A DNA stretch of 64,000 nucleotides, taken from Emticicia oligotrophica DSM 17448 (GTDB taxonomy: Bacteria; Bacteroidota; Bacteroidia; Cytophagales; Spirosomataceae). The stretch is from contig NC_018749.1 of NCBI RefSeq assembly GCF_000263195.1, positions 36,313-100,312 of the forward strand, in the 5' to 3' direction. The position numbers and the translations under genes were made by a program. The notes beneath the pieces were generated by a model that was given only the letters and a program-made list of their open reading frames with translations, was not told where the DNA came from and made no database searches. Below, piece after piece: positions 56,312-64,000 of the stretch (the first letter of the stretch is position 1; the number at the start of each line of letters is the position of its first letter).

Positions 56312-57364
56312 ATGGCAAAGAAAACATTAGCTGAAAAAATGGCCGAAAATAGCAAATCGGTTGTAGAAGCACTTAAAACGAATACCATCGGAAGTTTTAG
56401 TTCAACTGAAAATATCAAAAAGAATATTATCATCTTAAACGAACTAAAAGAACTAATCCCACCTTTACTTGAGACAGAGTTTTTGGCTTTAAAAGACAAT
56501 CTCCAAAAACACGGCTGTAAAGACCCATTGAAGGTTTGGCAAACCAATAATAATAATATTGGGATTACTGAAAGCCCAGAAGAGATTGTTTATGTCTTAA
56601 TTGATGGTCATAATCGTTTTCAATTATGCAATGAATTAAAAATTCCGTTCAACATACAAATTGATAATTTTGAATCAATCACTGAAGTTAGAAACTTTAT
56701 GATTGATTTTCAGTTGAGCCGCCGTAATATCACGCCACAACAAGCATCTTACCTACGTGGAATTAGATACAATACAGAGAAAAAACTGGTAAGTAATAAT
56801 CTCATTTCAAACAAAGATACAGAGGCAATTTTCCCAGATGGGCAAAATGTCCATTTGGAGAATTCTCTAATTCTGAATGATGCTAACGCCAACCTAAAAG
56901 TTCATCTAGATAATGATATTTCCCCAGATGGGCAAAATGTCCATTTGGGAAGTTCCAACAAAAAAACCACTGCACAGGAGCTAGGAGAATACTTTAAAGT
57001 TGATGAAAAAACAATCCGTAGAGACGCCGATTTTGCTCGTGGACTTGATAAACTATCGCCAGAAATTCGTAAAGAAATATTAGCTGGTCAGATTAAGGTA
57101 GAAAAGACGAAAATACAGCGAATTGGTAAAGCTAAAGAAGTAAACGAACCGATAAACTCATTGGACGAGATAGAAACAATATTTCAAAATCTGACCAAAG
57201 AGCCTTCTATTTCAGTTAACAAAAATCCTAAAAGTGAAAAGCTAGTTCATGAAAGATATCTAAAACTTACAGAATCTTTGAACAAAGCTTATGAATCAAA
57301 AACAGCTAAAGAAATAAATGCACTAAAGGTTGCATTTAATAAGTTCCTAGAAGCCCTATCTTGA
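56312..57364 (+). CDS. parB: ParB-family partition DNA-binding protein
   Basis: 350 residues. The N-terminal ParB/Srx domain has LIDGHNRFQLCNELK and the block RNFMIDFQLSRRNITPQQASYLRG; the central HTH region is around TAQELGEYFKVDEKTIRRDADFARG; the C-terminus is helical and may dimerise. Between the two (about 170-215) is an odd linker in which the sequence PDGQNVHL occurs twice. At DNA level this is a 26-bp direct repeat that is itself nearly palindromic, a possible parS site inside the gene. The protein should load onto the centromere and stimulate ParA. Confidence 0.92.
   Translation: MAKKTLAEKMAENSKSVVEALKTNTIGSFSSTENIKKNIIILNELKELIPPLLETEFLALKDNLQKHGCKDPLKVWQTNNNNIGITESPEEIVYVLIDGHNRFQLCNELKIPFNIQIDNFESITEVRNFMIDFQLSRRNITPQQASYLRGIRYNTEKKLVSNNLISNKDTEAIFPDGQNVHLENSLILNDANANLKVHLDNDISPDGQNVHLGSSNKKTTAQELGEYFKVDEKTIRRDADFARGLDKLSPEIRKEILAGQIKVEKTKIQRIGKAKEVNEPINSLDEIETIFQNLTKEPSISVNKNPKSEKLVHERYLKLTESLNKAYESKTAKEINALKVAFNKFLEALS
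56833..56948 (+). repeat. Two copies of a 26-bp near-palindrome inside parB (candidate parS)
   Basis: CCCAGATGGGCAAAATGTCC plus ATTTGG occurs at 56833-56858 and 56923-56948, 90 bp apart. Its arms CCAgATGGgCA and TGtCCATtTGG pair except for two G-T positions. Partition centromeres often lie in or next to parB, so these are candidate ParB sites; as RNA they could also form hairpins. Confidence 0.45.
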
Positions 57365-57374
57365 TAGGTATTAG

Positions 57375-57420
57375 CCAACGCTCTCAATAAGATATTACAG
57401 CATTGGGGCGTTGGTATTTT
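57375..57420 (+). terminator. Intrinsic terminator after parB
   Basis: CCAACGC (57375-57381) pairs with GCGTTGG (57408-57414), with an inner CAAT/ATTG pairing, followed by TATTTTT. It lies 11 bp past the parB stop and separates the parAB transcript from the iteron region. Confidence 0.6.
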
Positions 57421-57446
57421 TACGTCTAAAAGTTTTTCTCACTCAC

Positions 57447-57985
57447 AAAAACTACTTTTATGGTGTCAGCTATAATCTATTCAAACTTTTAAAAAATTCA
57501 TTCAATAATAAATTTATCTTTTATTGCTAAAAACTACTTTTATGGTGTAAATACATCTTGCTATTTCAAATTCTATCAATATTAAGCAATTTAAAAAACT
57601 ACTTCTATGGTGTTATGCCCTAACTCTGCATCATAACATTTTATTATAAAAACTACTTTTATGGTGTCTCGGTAAACACTTTTACTTTGAAAATATAATT
57701 AAATATTTCCAGTTTTTTGGAAGCTTTCATTACTTAGGTATCACTTTGAATATATTACTAACTATTTTAGTTTAAACAGTTGCTTTGTTTTCTTTATATT
57801 ACTTTTAGTATCTTTCTTTACTTTCACGCTAGCTAACTATCTGACAATCAATAACTTGCAAGCGATAAAACTACTTCTATGGTGCTTAAAACTACTTCTA
57901 TGGTGTCTAAAACTACTTTTGTGGTGTCCTAAAACTACTTTTATGGTGCTTAAAAACTACTTCTATGGTGTCTAAAACTACCTAT
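57447..57985 (+). repeat. Iteron array: plasmid replication origin
   Basis: Nine full copies of AAAACTACTTYTATGGTGY occur in direct orientation. Four are dispersed (57447, 57529, 57594 and 57648, the first base including a leading A). Five are tight, starting at 57867, 57888, 57909, 57931 and 57953, with 21-22 bp periodicity (two helical turns), plus a partial copy at 57974. A ~200-bp AT-rich stretch (57668-57866) separates the groups and could be the melting region. The array lies directly upstream of a Rep_3 gene, the standard arrangement for iteron-controlled plasmids. Confidence 0.93.
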
Positions 57986-58030
57986 AAAAAATAAAAGTCG
58001 TTTTTTATTTTCTCTTTCTTTTAATATTTG

Positions 58031-58038
58031 TATTTTTG
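58031..58038 (+). promoter_or_regulatory. TAnnTTTG -7 promoter element of the rep gene
   Basis: TATTTTTG lies 36 bp before the rep ATG and 46 bp after the last partial iteron. Its closeness to the iterons suggests Rep binding could repress its own gene. Confidence 0.45.
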
Positions 58039-58074
58039 TATAACATCAATAACTTAATGTGTGTAAAATAAATA

Positions 58075-59484
58075 ATGGACCAGTCTGAGAGTTCTAAACG
58101 TGAACAAGCTTTAGTTGCTATTTCTAAAGACCCCTTTCGAGTAATCAAAGGGAATCCACTGATTGAAGCTAAATTTGAACTAACTCCTATTCAAACAAAA
58201 TTATTTCTTTTTTTGCTTGCCAAGCTGGATGCCACCAAGAATAACTTTGAGCCAATGATTGTGGTTGTGAAAGATTTTCAAAAGTTCATTGGAGCTAAAG
58301 GAGATAGCCTCTACCATCATCTTAAAAAAGAGGTAGAAAAAATGATTGGTAAAAGAGTATATTACAAAGATGATAATGTTGAACTCAATTCAAGTCTTAT
58401 CAGTGGCTATATGTACTTGGAAAATGAGGGAGCTTTTTTAGTTGAATTTCCGAGTTTATTGAAGCCCTTTTTACTACAACTGAAAGAAAACTTCACCGTA
58501 ATTGATATTCGCAATATTCTAGGGCTTGATAGTTCTTATGCTATGCGTTTTTATGAAATCTGCAAAGAAAAAGAGCGTTTCAAAAGTTTTGAATATACAG
58601 TAGAACACATCAAAGAAATGTTTTCTATTGAAAATAAGTATAAAAATTATTTCGATTTTAAAGTAAAAGTAATTGTTCAGGCTCGTAATGAATTAAAAGA
58701 AAATTCTGAATTATATTTTGACTTTGAAGAAATAAAGCAGGGAAAGAAAGTGGTTGCCATCCGTTTTAAGGTTATTAAAAACAAGAAAGACCTACAATTA
58801 CTCGATGAAGACTTACTTCTAAAGCCACAAAATGCTACAGAAATCTTAATCAATGAGATTTTTGAAGCTGTAAAAACATTTAATGTGAGCCTTCGAACGG
58901 TTCAGATTTGGTTTGAAAAATATCCTTTTCTTCAAATCAAGAAAGGAGTTGATTATACGCTCAGCGAGCATAAAAAAGGAAAGATTAAAGATGTCCCTAG
59001 TTATTTGCAGAAAATGGTCGCAGTTAGTCAATCAGAAACGCCCACCGATAAGCAAGTAAAAGAACAAAACAAAAAACTTCAGCAGAAAAAAGCAGAGTCT
59101 GAATCGAAGGTGATACAAGAAGAATTGGAAAAGAAAAAAAGTAACCTCCTAGGAGAGTATCATATACAGAAGAAACAACTGGCTATCAAACTACTACAAG
59201 ATAACCCAGAAGTTTACGCAAATCTTTTCAATACGCTCTCCCAAGAGGGAAGCGATAATAAAGCTGATATTTTAACGGCTTTAGCTCTTCAGAGTTATCA
59301 GAAAGAAACGCCCTATGATTCTGGTAGTTTAGATGAATTTTTATTTAATTTCCAGCAAGAAGGAACATTCCAAAGCTATATTTTCGATAAAATGAATGAG
59401 AGGTTTACTGATTTTCAGAACCTAAAAAAAGACTTTTTATCAATGGCTAAATCTTTTGGAATCAATGAGGAACAAATTTTCTAG
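58075..59484 (+). CDS. Rep_3-family plasmid replication initiator, long form
   Basis: 469 residues. Residues about 15-245 form the two winged-helix Rep_3 domains (GNPLIEAKFELTPIQTKLFLFLLAKL, VVVKDFQKFIGAKGDSLYHHLKK, YAMRFYEICKEKERF, FDFKVKVIVQARNELKENSEL and FDFEEIKQGKKVVAIRF). The extra ~200-residue C-terminus is coiled and Lys/Glu/Gln-rich with no known domain. It binds the iterons just upstream to start replication. Its stop lies inside a terminator shared with the convergent second rep gene. Confidence 0.92.
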   Translation: MDQSESSKREQALVAISKDPFRVIKGNPLIEAKFELTPIQTKLFLFLLAKLDATKNNFEPMIVVVKDFQKFIGAKGDSLYHHLKKEVEKMIGKRVYYKDDNVELNSSLISGYMYLENEGAFLVEFPSLLKPFLLQLKENFTVIDIRNILGLDSSYAMRFYEICKEKERFKSFEYTVEHIKEMFSIENKYKNYFDFKVKVIVQARNELKENSELYFDFEEIKQGKKVVAIRFKVIKNKKDLQLLDEDLLLKPQNATEILINEIFEAVKTFNVSLRTVQIWFEKYPFLQIKKGVDYTLSEHKKGKIKDVPSYLQKMVAVSQSETPTDKQVKEQNKKLQQKKAESESKVIQEELEKKKSNLLGEYHIQKKQLAIKLLQDNPEVYANLFNTLSQEGSDNKADILTALALQSYQKETPYDSGSLDEFLFNFQQEGTFQSYIFDKMNERFTDFQNLKKDFLSMAKSFGINEEQIF

Positions 59485-59507
59485 CCTTTTGATTAAAGGC
59501 TAGAAAA
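59477..59507. terminator. Bidirectional terminator spanning both rep stop codons
   Basis: TTTTCTAGCCTTT, loop TGATT, AAAGGCTAGAAAA: a 13-bp perfect stem with A/T tails in both directions. The left arm contains the stop of the plus-strand rep (59482-59484), and the loop/right arm the stop of the minus-strand rep (59493-59495). Confidence 0.88.
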
Positions 59508-60260
59508 AATAAATTGAATCGCTATTACCTTTTTCCCTTGTTTTTTTTCTTTGAAATGAAATGCCACCTCATGCCCTAATAGCTCTTTTTGAGCCTGTTG
59601 AATTACATATCGTTTGAAATCATAATATCGAGCATACTCAGTTTCTCCAATTCTTAGAATACTACGTAGAAAATCAATTGAAGCAGTATATGTACCATTG
59701 ACTTTAGGAACTTTCTTAAACAGTTCGTATAAACATTGCGAGTAAAAACTTTTGAAATGAATAAGTTTTTCTAAATGAAATGTATTGAACTGATTTTTAA
59801 GCTTAACCAAATAGGGGTGAAGATTTGAATCGAATTTAAGTTTAATTAAGCCTTTTCCCTTCAAATATTTCGCACTACTTAGAAGTGCTACTTGTAGAAG
59901 TCCATCTTTTTCAGAAATTTTACATACGTGTTTAATCAAATTACTGGTAGCTTTTTGTAATTCCATGTAGGCAGATTCGCCTTTCAAGCCATTAGAAGTG
60001 ATTATTTCACGTGCATCAATAATTATTTCATCCAAAACTTTTACCCCATTAATTTCGATTAAATCAGTGGGTATTTGTTCAATTACCTTAATGAAAATTC
60101 TTCGCTCATACAATGACATCTCATACTGAGCCATGATAATCTCATTCAAATGTTCGATTGTTTCGGAAGAAATCGGGTTAGAAACACTTGTATTGATTGC
60201 TGTACTTTCGGCCCCAAATAGTTGTTGCTGTTGTCCAAATTTTGAAGAGAATTCTGTCAT
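59493..60260 (-). CDS. Second Rep_3-family replication initiator, short form
   Basis: 255 residues, essentially only the two Rep_3 winged-helix domains (MAQYEMSLYERRIFIKVIEQIP, FHLEKLIHFKSFYSQCLYELFKK, YYDFKRYVIQQAQKELLG, FHFKEKKQGKKVIAIQFIF). It is related to the first initiator: the final block QGKKVxAIxF is shared. It is convergent with it and has no iterons of the same kind in its own upstream region. It may be a second initiator with another origin, a remnant of replicon fusion or a copy-number modulator. Confidence 0.87.
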   Translation of the reverse strand: MTEFSSKFGQQQQLFGAESTAINTSVSNPISSETIEHLNEIIMAQYEMSLYERRIFIKVIEQIPTDLIEINGVKVLDEIIIDAREIITSNGLKGESAYMELQKATSNLIKHVCKISEKDGLLQVALLSSAKYLKGKGLIKLKFDSNLHPYLVKLKNQFNTFHLEKLIHFKSFYSQCLYELFKKVPKVNGTYTASIDFLRSILRIGETEYARYYDFKRYVIQQAQKELLGHEVAFHFKEKKQGKKVIAIQFIFSSL

Positions 60261-60352
60261 AAGTGCAAATTATTTTCACACCAAATTTCTCGTTTTTACA
60301 TTTAAAAACAAAATCATTTTCAATAAATATTTTCTTCCAGAATAAGTGCTTT

Positions 60353-60394
60353 AAAATTCGTTCTCGCTGTAAAAAAATAGAGAGAACGAATTTT
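60353..60394 (-). terminator. Perfect 13-bp inverted repeat after the cation transporter
   Basis: AAAATTCGTTCTC (60353-60365) and GAGAACGAATTTT (60382-60394) enclose a 16-base loop. It lies about 80 bp past the cation transporter stop on the minus strand and about 90 bp before the second rep start, so it could end the first or regulate the second. Confidence 0.5.
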
Positions 60395-60472
60395 TCATCT
60401 AAACCTCGCATTTGATTAGTAGCTTAAATAACTCACCACCAAATTACTTGTACGATACAGTATAACTAATCA

Positions 60473-61270
60473 TTAATTAGATAGTTTTAAAATCTTAAAA
60501 GCACCTTGTCCAACTATTAAAAATACAATTGTGCCTACGATAAGGTCTGGAAATTTTGAATTTGTGAGATAAACAAGTCCTCCTGCCACAATTACACCAA
60601 GATTTACAACTACATCATTTGAAGTAAAAATCATACTCGCTTGCATGTGTGCATCTTTGCTTTTACTTTTTTGCAGTAAATACAAACAAAGGCCATTACC
60701 AACAAGGGCGAGCATCGAAATGATTACCATTGTCTGAAATACAGGAACCTCTTTAATTCCAACGAAACGCCTGATTACTTCCATGAGTCCTAAAAATGCA
60801 AGTATCAATTGAAAATAACCTGCCGATTTTGCAATATTTTTTTTTCTTGCTATTGTTCCACCAACTGCAAAAAGTGCAAGTCCGTAAACAATGCTGTCAG
60901 CGAGCATATCTAGACTATCAGCAACAAGCCCTACCGAATTGGAGATAAAACCAGTTATAAGTTCAAGAGCAAAAAAGAAAAAGTTGATTAATAAAACCTG
61001 CCAAAGTAATTTTCTTTCGCCTTCTTTATTATCAATTGAAGATTCGTGATTATCTACTGAAATGCTATTGATTATAGATGTATCAAATTTTAAATCATCA
61101 AGTCGTTGAAAAATTTGGTCATAATTTTCATTATGAAAGACGGTCAACTGTCTATTAGGGATATCAAAATCTAAATATTCGATGTCAGTCAAATCGGCTA
61201 GTTTCATCCGAATCATTTGTTCCTCGGATGGACAATCCATTTTTGAAATCTTAAAAGTTGTTTTGAGCAT
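60473..61270 (-). CDS. Cation diffusion facilitator with N-terminal HMA-like domain
   Basis: 265 residues. The first ~65 form a ferredoxin-like HMA-type metal-binding domain (KISKMDCPSEEQMIRMKL; a single Cys). The rest is a CDF transporter with six helices (LLINFFFFALELITGFIS, SVGLVADSLDMLADSIVYGLAL, LILAFLGLMEVIRRF, ISMLALVGNGLCLYLL, NDVVVNLGVIVAGGLVYL, IVGTIVFLIVGQGAFKIL). The metal-site residues are DSLDMLAD in helix 2 and SNDVVVN in helix 5, the latter unlike the usual HDxxxD. It would export a divalent metal. It follows the P-type ATPase gene on the same strand with a 99-bp gap. Confidence 0.87.
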   Translation of the reverse strand: MLKTTFKISKMDCPSEEQMIRMKLADLTDIEYLDFDIPNRQLTVFHNENYDQIFQRLDDLKFDTSIINSISVDNHESSIDNKEGERKLLWQVLLINFFFFALELITGFISNSVGLVADSLDMLADSIVYGLALFAVGGTIARKKNIAKSAGYFQLILAFLGLMEVIRRFVGIKEVPVFQTMVIISMLALVGNGLCLYLLQKSKSKDAHMQASMIFTSNDVVVNLGVIVAGGLVYLTNSKFPDLIVGTIVFLIVGQGAFKILKLSN

Positions 61271-61369
61271 TTATTTCATTTTTTTAGAAATACAAAACTT
61301 CAAATTATTAACAAATTTTCAGAAGTTATAATGAGCATTGGTGGTATTTTTCACCCAAGTTACTCCAAC

Positions 61370-63889
61370 TTACGCACTTTGATATTTTTTAAAAAACCAA
61401 ACTTTCAAGATATCTGCGGTAATGATGTATCCTAAAACAATTAGTAGCATTGTTCCAAGGTTAATAATTGGCAAAGGTGTCAACCCAAAATCACCTGCAA
61501 AAGGTAGATAGGGGAGTCCAATAGTAAGTATTAAACCTATAATGCTAAGAATAAACAAATATTTGCCCGGTTTACTTTTGATAAAGGAATGATGCGTTCG
61601 GATGATAAAAAGAATAAAGAGTTCGGTAAGAATCGATTCGACAAACCAACCAGTTTGAAATTCTGATTCTTTTACTTTCAATAAGTAGTATAGAGTAAAG
61701 AACGTGATAAGGTCGAATATTGAACTGTGAGTACCAAAATACAACATGTAATTACGAATGAGTTTCAAATCCCATTTACCCGGTTTTTCCAAAACTTCAT
61801 CATCTACATTATCGTTTGCAACACTCAAATAAGGAAAATCAGTAAGGAAATTAGTCAACAAAATTTGTTTAGGGAGCATCGGTAGAAATGGTAAAACTAA
61901 TGAAGCAGCAGCTACGCTAAACATATTACCAAACGTTGCACCAGTATTAATATACAAGTACTTCATGGTATTTGAAAACGTTTTTCTACCTTGCTTTATA
62001 CCATCTACAATTACCATCAATTCTTTTTCCATTAACACAAAGTCAGCCGCTTCTCTAGCAACATCCACTGCATTATCAACCGATATTCCCACATCGGCAG
62101 CATTAATAGCAGATACATCATTAATTCCATCGCCCATATAAGCAACCGTGTAAGATTTTTTTAGAGCCAAAATGATACTTTCTTTTTGTTGTGGCTCCAC
62201 TTCTGCAAATATGTGTATATCTTTTACTAATTGCTCCAAAGCTTCCTGCTCAGTATCGAGTAGCTCTCTGCCAGTCATGATTTTGGGCTCATGAATTCCA
62301 ATATTAGCAGCAATAGACGCCGCTACATTTTTATTATCACCCGATATGATTTTTAACCCAACATTGAGTTTATGTAATTCATTGATGGTAGCCTTGATAT
62401 CAGGTTTTACAGGGTCATTCATCAAGATAAACCCAGCAAAAATCATTTCACACTCAAGGTCTTTTGAAATCGTTTCAGTATCAATGTTTTTATAACAAAT
62501 CGCTATGGCTCTTAAACCATTTATACCATATTGCGTAAACTTTTCTTCAATGGCCTGCTTGTGTGTTTCTATGTTATCTATGCTTTTGTCAGAATTTTGA
62601 ACCTTTGTGCAAATACTCAAAATTTGTGTGAATGCTCCTTTGCTGATTAACATCTTTTCAGTACCAGTACTGATTGCGATACTCAAGCGTTTTCTAATGA
62701 AATCATAAGGCACTTCACCTATTTTGGTTGTATTGGTAGACTCATCAATTTTTATTTTTTTCAGTGCTTCGTCAATTGGATTGGCGTATCCTGTTTCAAA
62801 TGAAGCATTCCAAAAAGCGAGTTTTTTTACTAATTCACTTTCTTGTCCGAAACCATCTGTTAGACCAGCTATTTTTATAACTCCTTCAGTGATAGTTCCT
62901 GTTTTGTCGGTACAGAGTAAGTTTAATTCTCCGAGATTCTGAATAGAGTTGAGTTTTTTTACAATTACTTTTTTTTCTAATAATCGTTTAGCACCGGCAC
63001 TCATGGCAATGGTTGTAATGGCAGGTAATAATTCTGGAGCCATGCCCACCGCCAAAGCTAGTGCAAATAGAGCCGATTCAATCACCCCTTTGTGATTCAA
63101 CAGATTTATAGTAAGGATAAATACTGCTAATGATAATGTGATTTTCATCAAGAAGTAGCCAAAATCCCTAATTCCTTTTTCAAACGCTGTTTCAACTGTA
63201 TGCGATGCACTTTTCGCAATGCTACCAAACAGGGTATTATCATCTGTTTGAATAACCAATGCTTTTGCATTTCCACTTACTATGTTTGTGCCTTCCCAAA
63301 GACAATTCGTTCTTTTTGATAACTCAGTGGTTTCGTCCAAGATACCTACTTCTTTTCTTGCTGGATATGATTCGCCTGTTAAACTTGATTCATTGGCGTG
63401 TAGTTCATTGGATTCTATAATCAAACAATCGGCTGGGAGCATATCACCAGCTTTTAAAATAATAACATCTCCTTTTACTATTTGCTCTGATTTTACTTCT
63501 TGTGCTTTGCCATCACGAAGGACTGTTGCCTTAATTGAAATCATTGATTGAAGTTTTTCAACTACTTTCCCTGCGTTTCGTTCTTGAAAGAAACTTAGTA
63601 AACCCGTAGATAGAACAATAAACAAGATAATAAATACATCGGAAGTATCTCCGAGAAATCCTGATATCATCACCGCCCCAATAAGAAGGAGCATTAGTGG
63701 ACTTTTAAATTGATTAACAAAAAGTAAAATATCTTTTTGAATACGTGATTGCTCTTTGGGACTAGACCTTTCAGCCGTTAAAATTTTTTGGGCTGCAAAC
63801 TGCGATAAACCTACCTCCGAACTGTTTAATTTTTCAAACCAATATTTAGAATCAAATTTCCAAAAAGTATTTTCTATTTCAGTTTTCAC
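61370..63889 (-). CDS. mgtA: Magnesium-translocating P-type ATPase MgtA/MgtB
   Basis: 839 residues. P-type features in order: cation ATPase N-terminal domain (WFEKLNSSEVGLSQFAAQKIL), actuator motif ESSLTGESYPA, helix M4 FALALAVGMAPELLPAIT, phosphorylation motif LLCTDKTGTITEG, hinge YMGDGINDVSAINAADVGIS and C-terminal helices. MAPELLP in M4 and SVDNAVDVAREAADFVL are the MgtA-type signatures, pointing to Mg2+ import. The gene is complete; start MKTEIENTFWKFDSKYWF. The 110 bp to the window end hold no visible leader, so I cannot say whether a Mg riboswitch exists. Confidence 0.94.
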   Translation of the reverse strand: MKTEIENTFWKFDSKYWFEKLNSSEVGLSQFAAQKILTAERSSPKEQSRIQKDILLFVNQFKSPLMLLLIGAVMISGFLGDTSDVFIILFIVLSTGLLSFFQERNAGKVVEKLQSMISIKATVLRDGKAQEVKSEQIVKGDVIILKAGDMLPADCLIIESNELHANESSLTGESYPARKEVGILDETTELSKRTNCLWEGTNIVSGNAKALVIQTDDNTLFGSIAKSASHTVETAFEKGIRDFGYFLMKITLSLAVFILTINLLNHKGVIESALFALALAVGMAPELLPAITTIAMSAGAKRLLEKKVIVKKLNSIQNLGELNLLCTDKTGTITEGVIKIAGLTDGFGQESELVKKLAFWNASFETGYANPIDEALKKIKIDESTNTTKIGEVPYDFIRKRLSIAISTGTEKMLISKGAFTQILSICTKVQNSDKSIDNIETHKQAIEEKFTQYGINGLRAIAICYKNIDTETISKDLECEMIFAGFILMNDPVKPDIKATINELHKLNVGLKIISGDNKNVAASIAANIGIHEPKIMTGRELLDTEQEALEQLVKDIHIFAEVEPQQKESIILALKKSYTVAYMGDGINDVSAINAADVGISVDNAVDVAREAADFVLMEKELMVIVDGIKQGRKTFSNTMKYLYINTGATFGNMFSVAAASLVLPFLPMLPKQILLTNFLTDFPYLSVANDNVDDEVLEKPGKWDLKLIRNYMLYFGTHSSIFDLITFFTLYYLLKVKESEFQTGWFVESILTELFILFIIRTHHSFIKSKPGKYLFILSIIGLILTIGLPYLPFAGDFGLTPLPIINLGTMLLIVLGYIITADILKVWFFKKYQSA

Positions 63890-64000
63890 AATTATTATTC
63901 TAATTTTAAATAAGAAATATATATCTATTAGTTATTTTGGACGCTTTTGCTAATGTGCTAACAGATGCAATTTAATTAAAAAATACAAAACAACACACAT

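Overview
The window is AT-rich DNA from a Bacteroidota bacterium. I infer a Cytophagales-type aerobe, but genus cannot be fixed from the sequence. Support comes from the lack of Shine-Dalgarno sites, several TAnnTTTG-type -7 promoter elements, a Nudix-type arabinose regulator, DUF5777 and YceI neighbours, and Bacteroidota-style carbohydrate operons. A ParA/ParB pair, an iteron array and two Rep_3 initiators at 55.3-60.3 kb indicate that the window comes from a plasmid or other secondary replicon.

Layout. (1) 0-7.3 kb: a type I secretion locus for double-glycine peptides. It holds a C39-peptidase ABC exporter, an HlyD adaptor, a six-cysteine GG-leader peptide and a TolC channel, preceded by a 5'-truncated thioredoxin-like protein. 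(2) 7.3-15.1 kb: a defence and mobile-element zone. It has a two-gene system I read as Kiwa (KwaA/KwaB), an IS110 element, an IS3 element with an A8G frameshift site plus an IS3 scar, and the wreck of a type I-B-like CRISPR-Cas locus (cas6', cas4', cas1'). An intact AAA_14/DUF4143 ATPase gene sits between cas4' and cas1'. TonB-receptor and transaldolase scraps follow. (3) 15.1-34.7 kb: an L-arabinose and arabinoxylan locus on the minus strand. araB-araA-araD is split by a second AAA_14 ATPase gene. A degenerate-Nudix regulator (AraR-like) and a nine-gene run of periplasmic enzymes follow: GH95, two GH43, a CE6-like esterase, four further esterase genes (one with two esterase domains) and GH51. 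Three TGTGT-N7-ACACA palindromes, two before araB and one before the GH95 gene, fit a shared operator. (4) 35-55.2 kb: a PAS sensor-like protein, then a respiratory region. On the minus strand are a c-type cytochrome lipoprotein, YceI, DUF5777 and a Rieske protein, then a membrane-anchored protein with an ECF sigma factor. On the plus strand are a CcsBA haem-attachment fusion, a b-type membrane cytochrome-like protein, an FAD/4Fe-4S oxidoreductase, a 23-CXXCH cytochrome, a 40-CXXCH cytochrome, a beta-barrel protein, an OB-fold lipoprotein and a small cytochrome. (5) 55.3-60.4 kb: partition genes and replication origin. (6) 60.5-63.9 kb: a cation diffusion facilitator and an MgtA-type P-type ATPase.

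How the parts work together. Arabinoxylan side chains (arabinose, acetate, ferulate, galactose or fucose) would be stripped by the periplasmic enzymes, and arabinose would enter AraA-AraB-AraD under AraR control. The 41.9-55.1 kb operon reads as a self-contained electron conduit. CcsBA loads haem onto 63 CXXCH sites in two adjacent secreted cytochromes. The flavin/Fe-S and b-type proteins could feed electrons, and the barrel could pass them across the outer membrane. Its substrate is not evident, and I regard it as the strongest candidate for an undescribed system here. I saw no rRNA, tRNA or intact CRISPR array.
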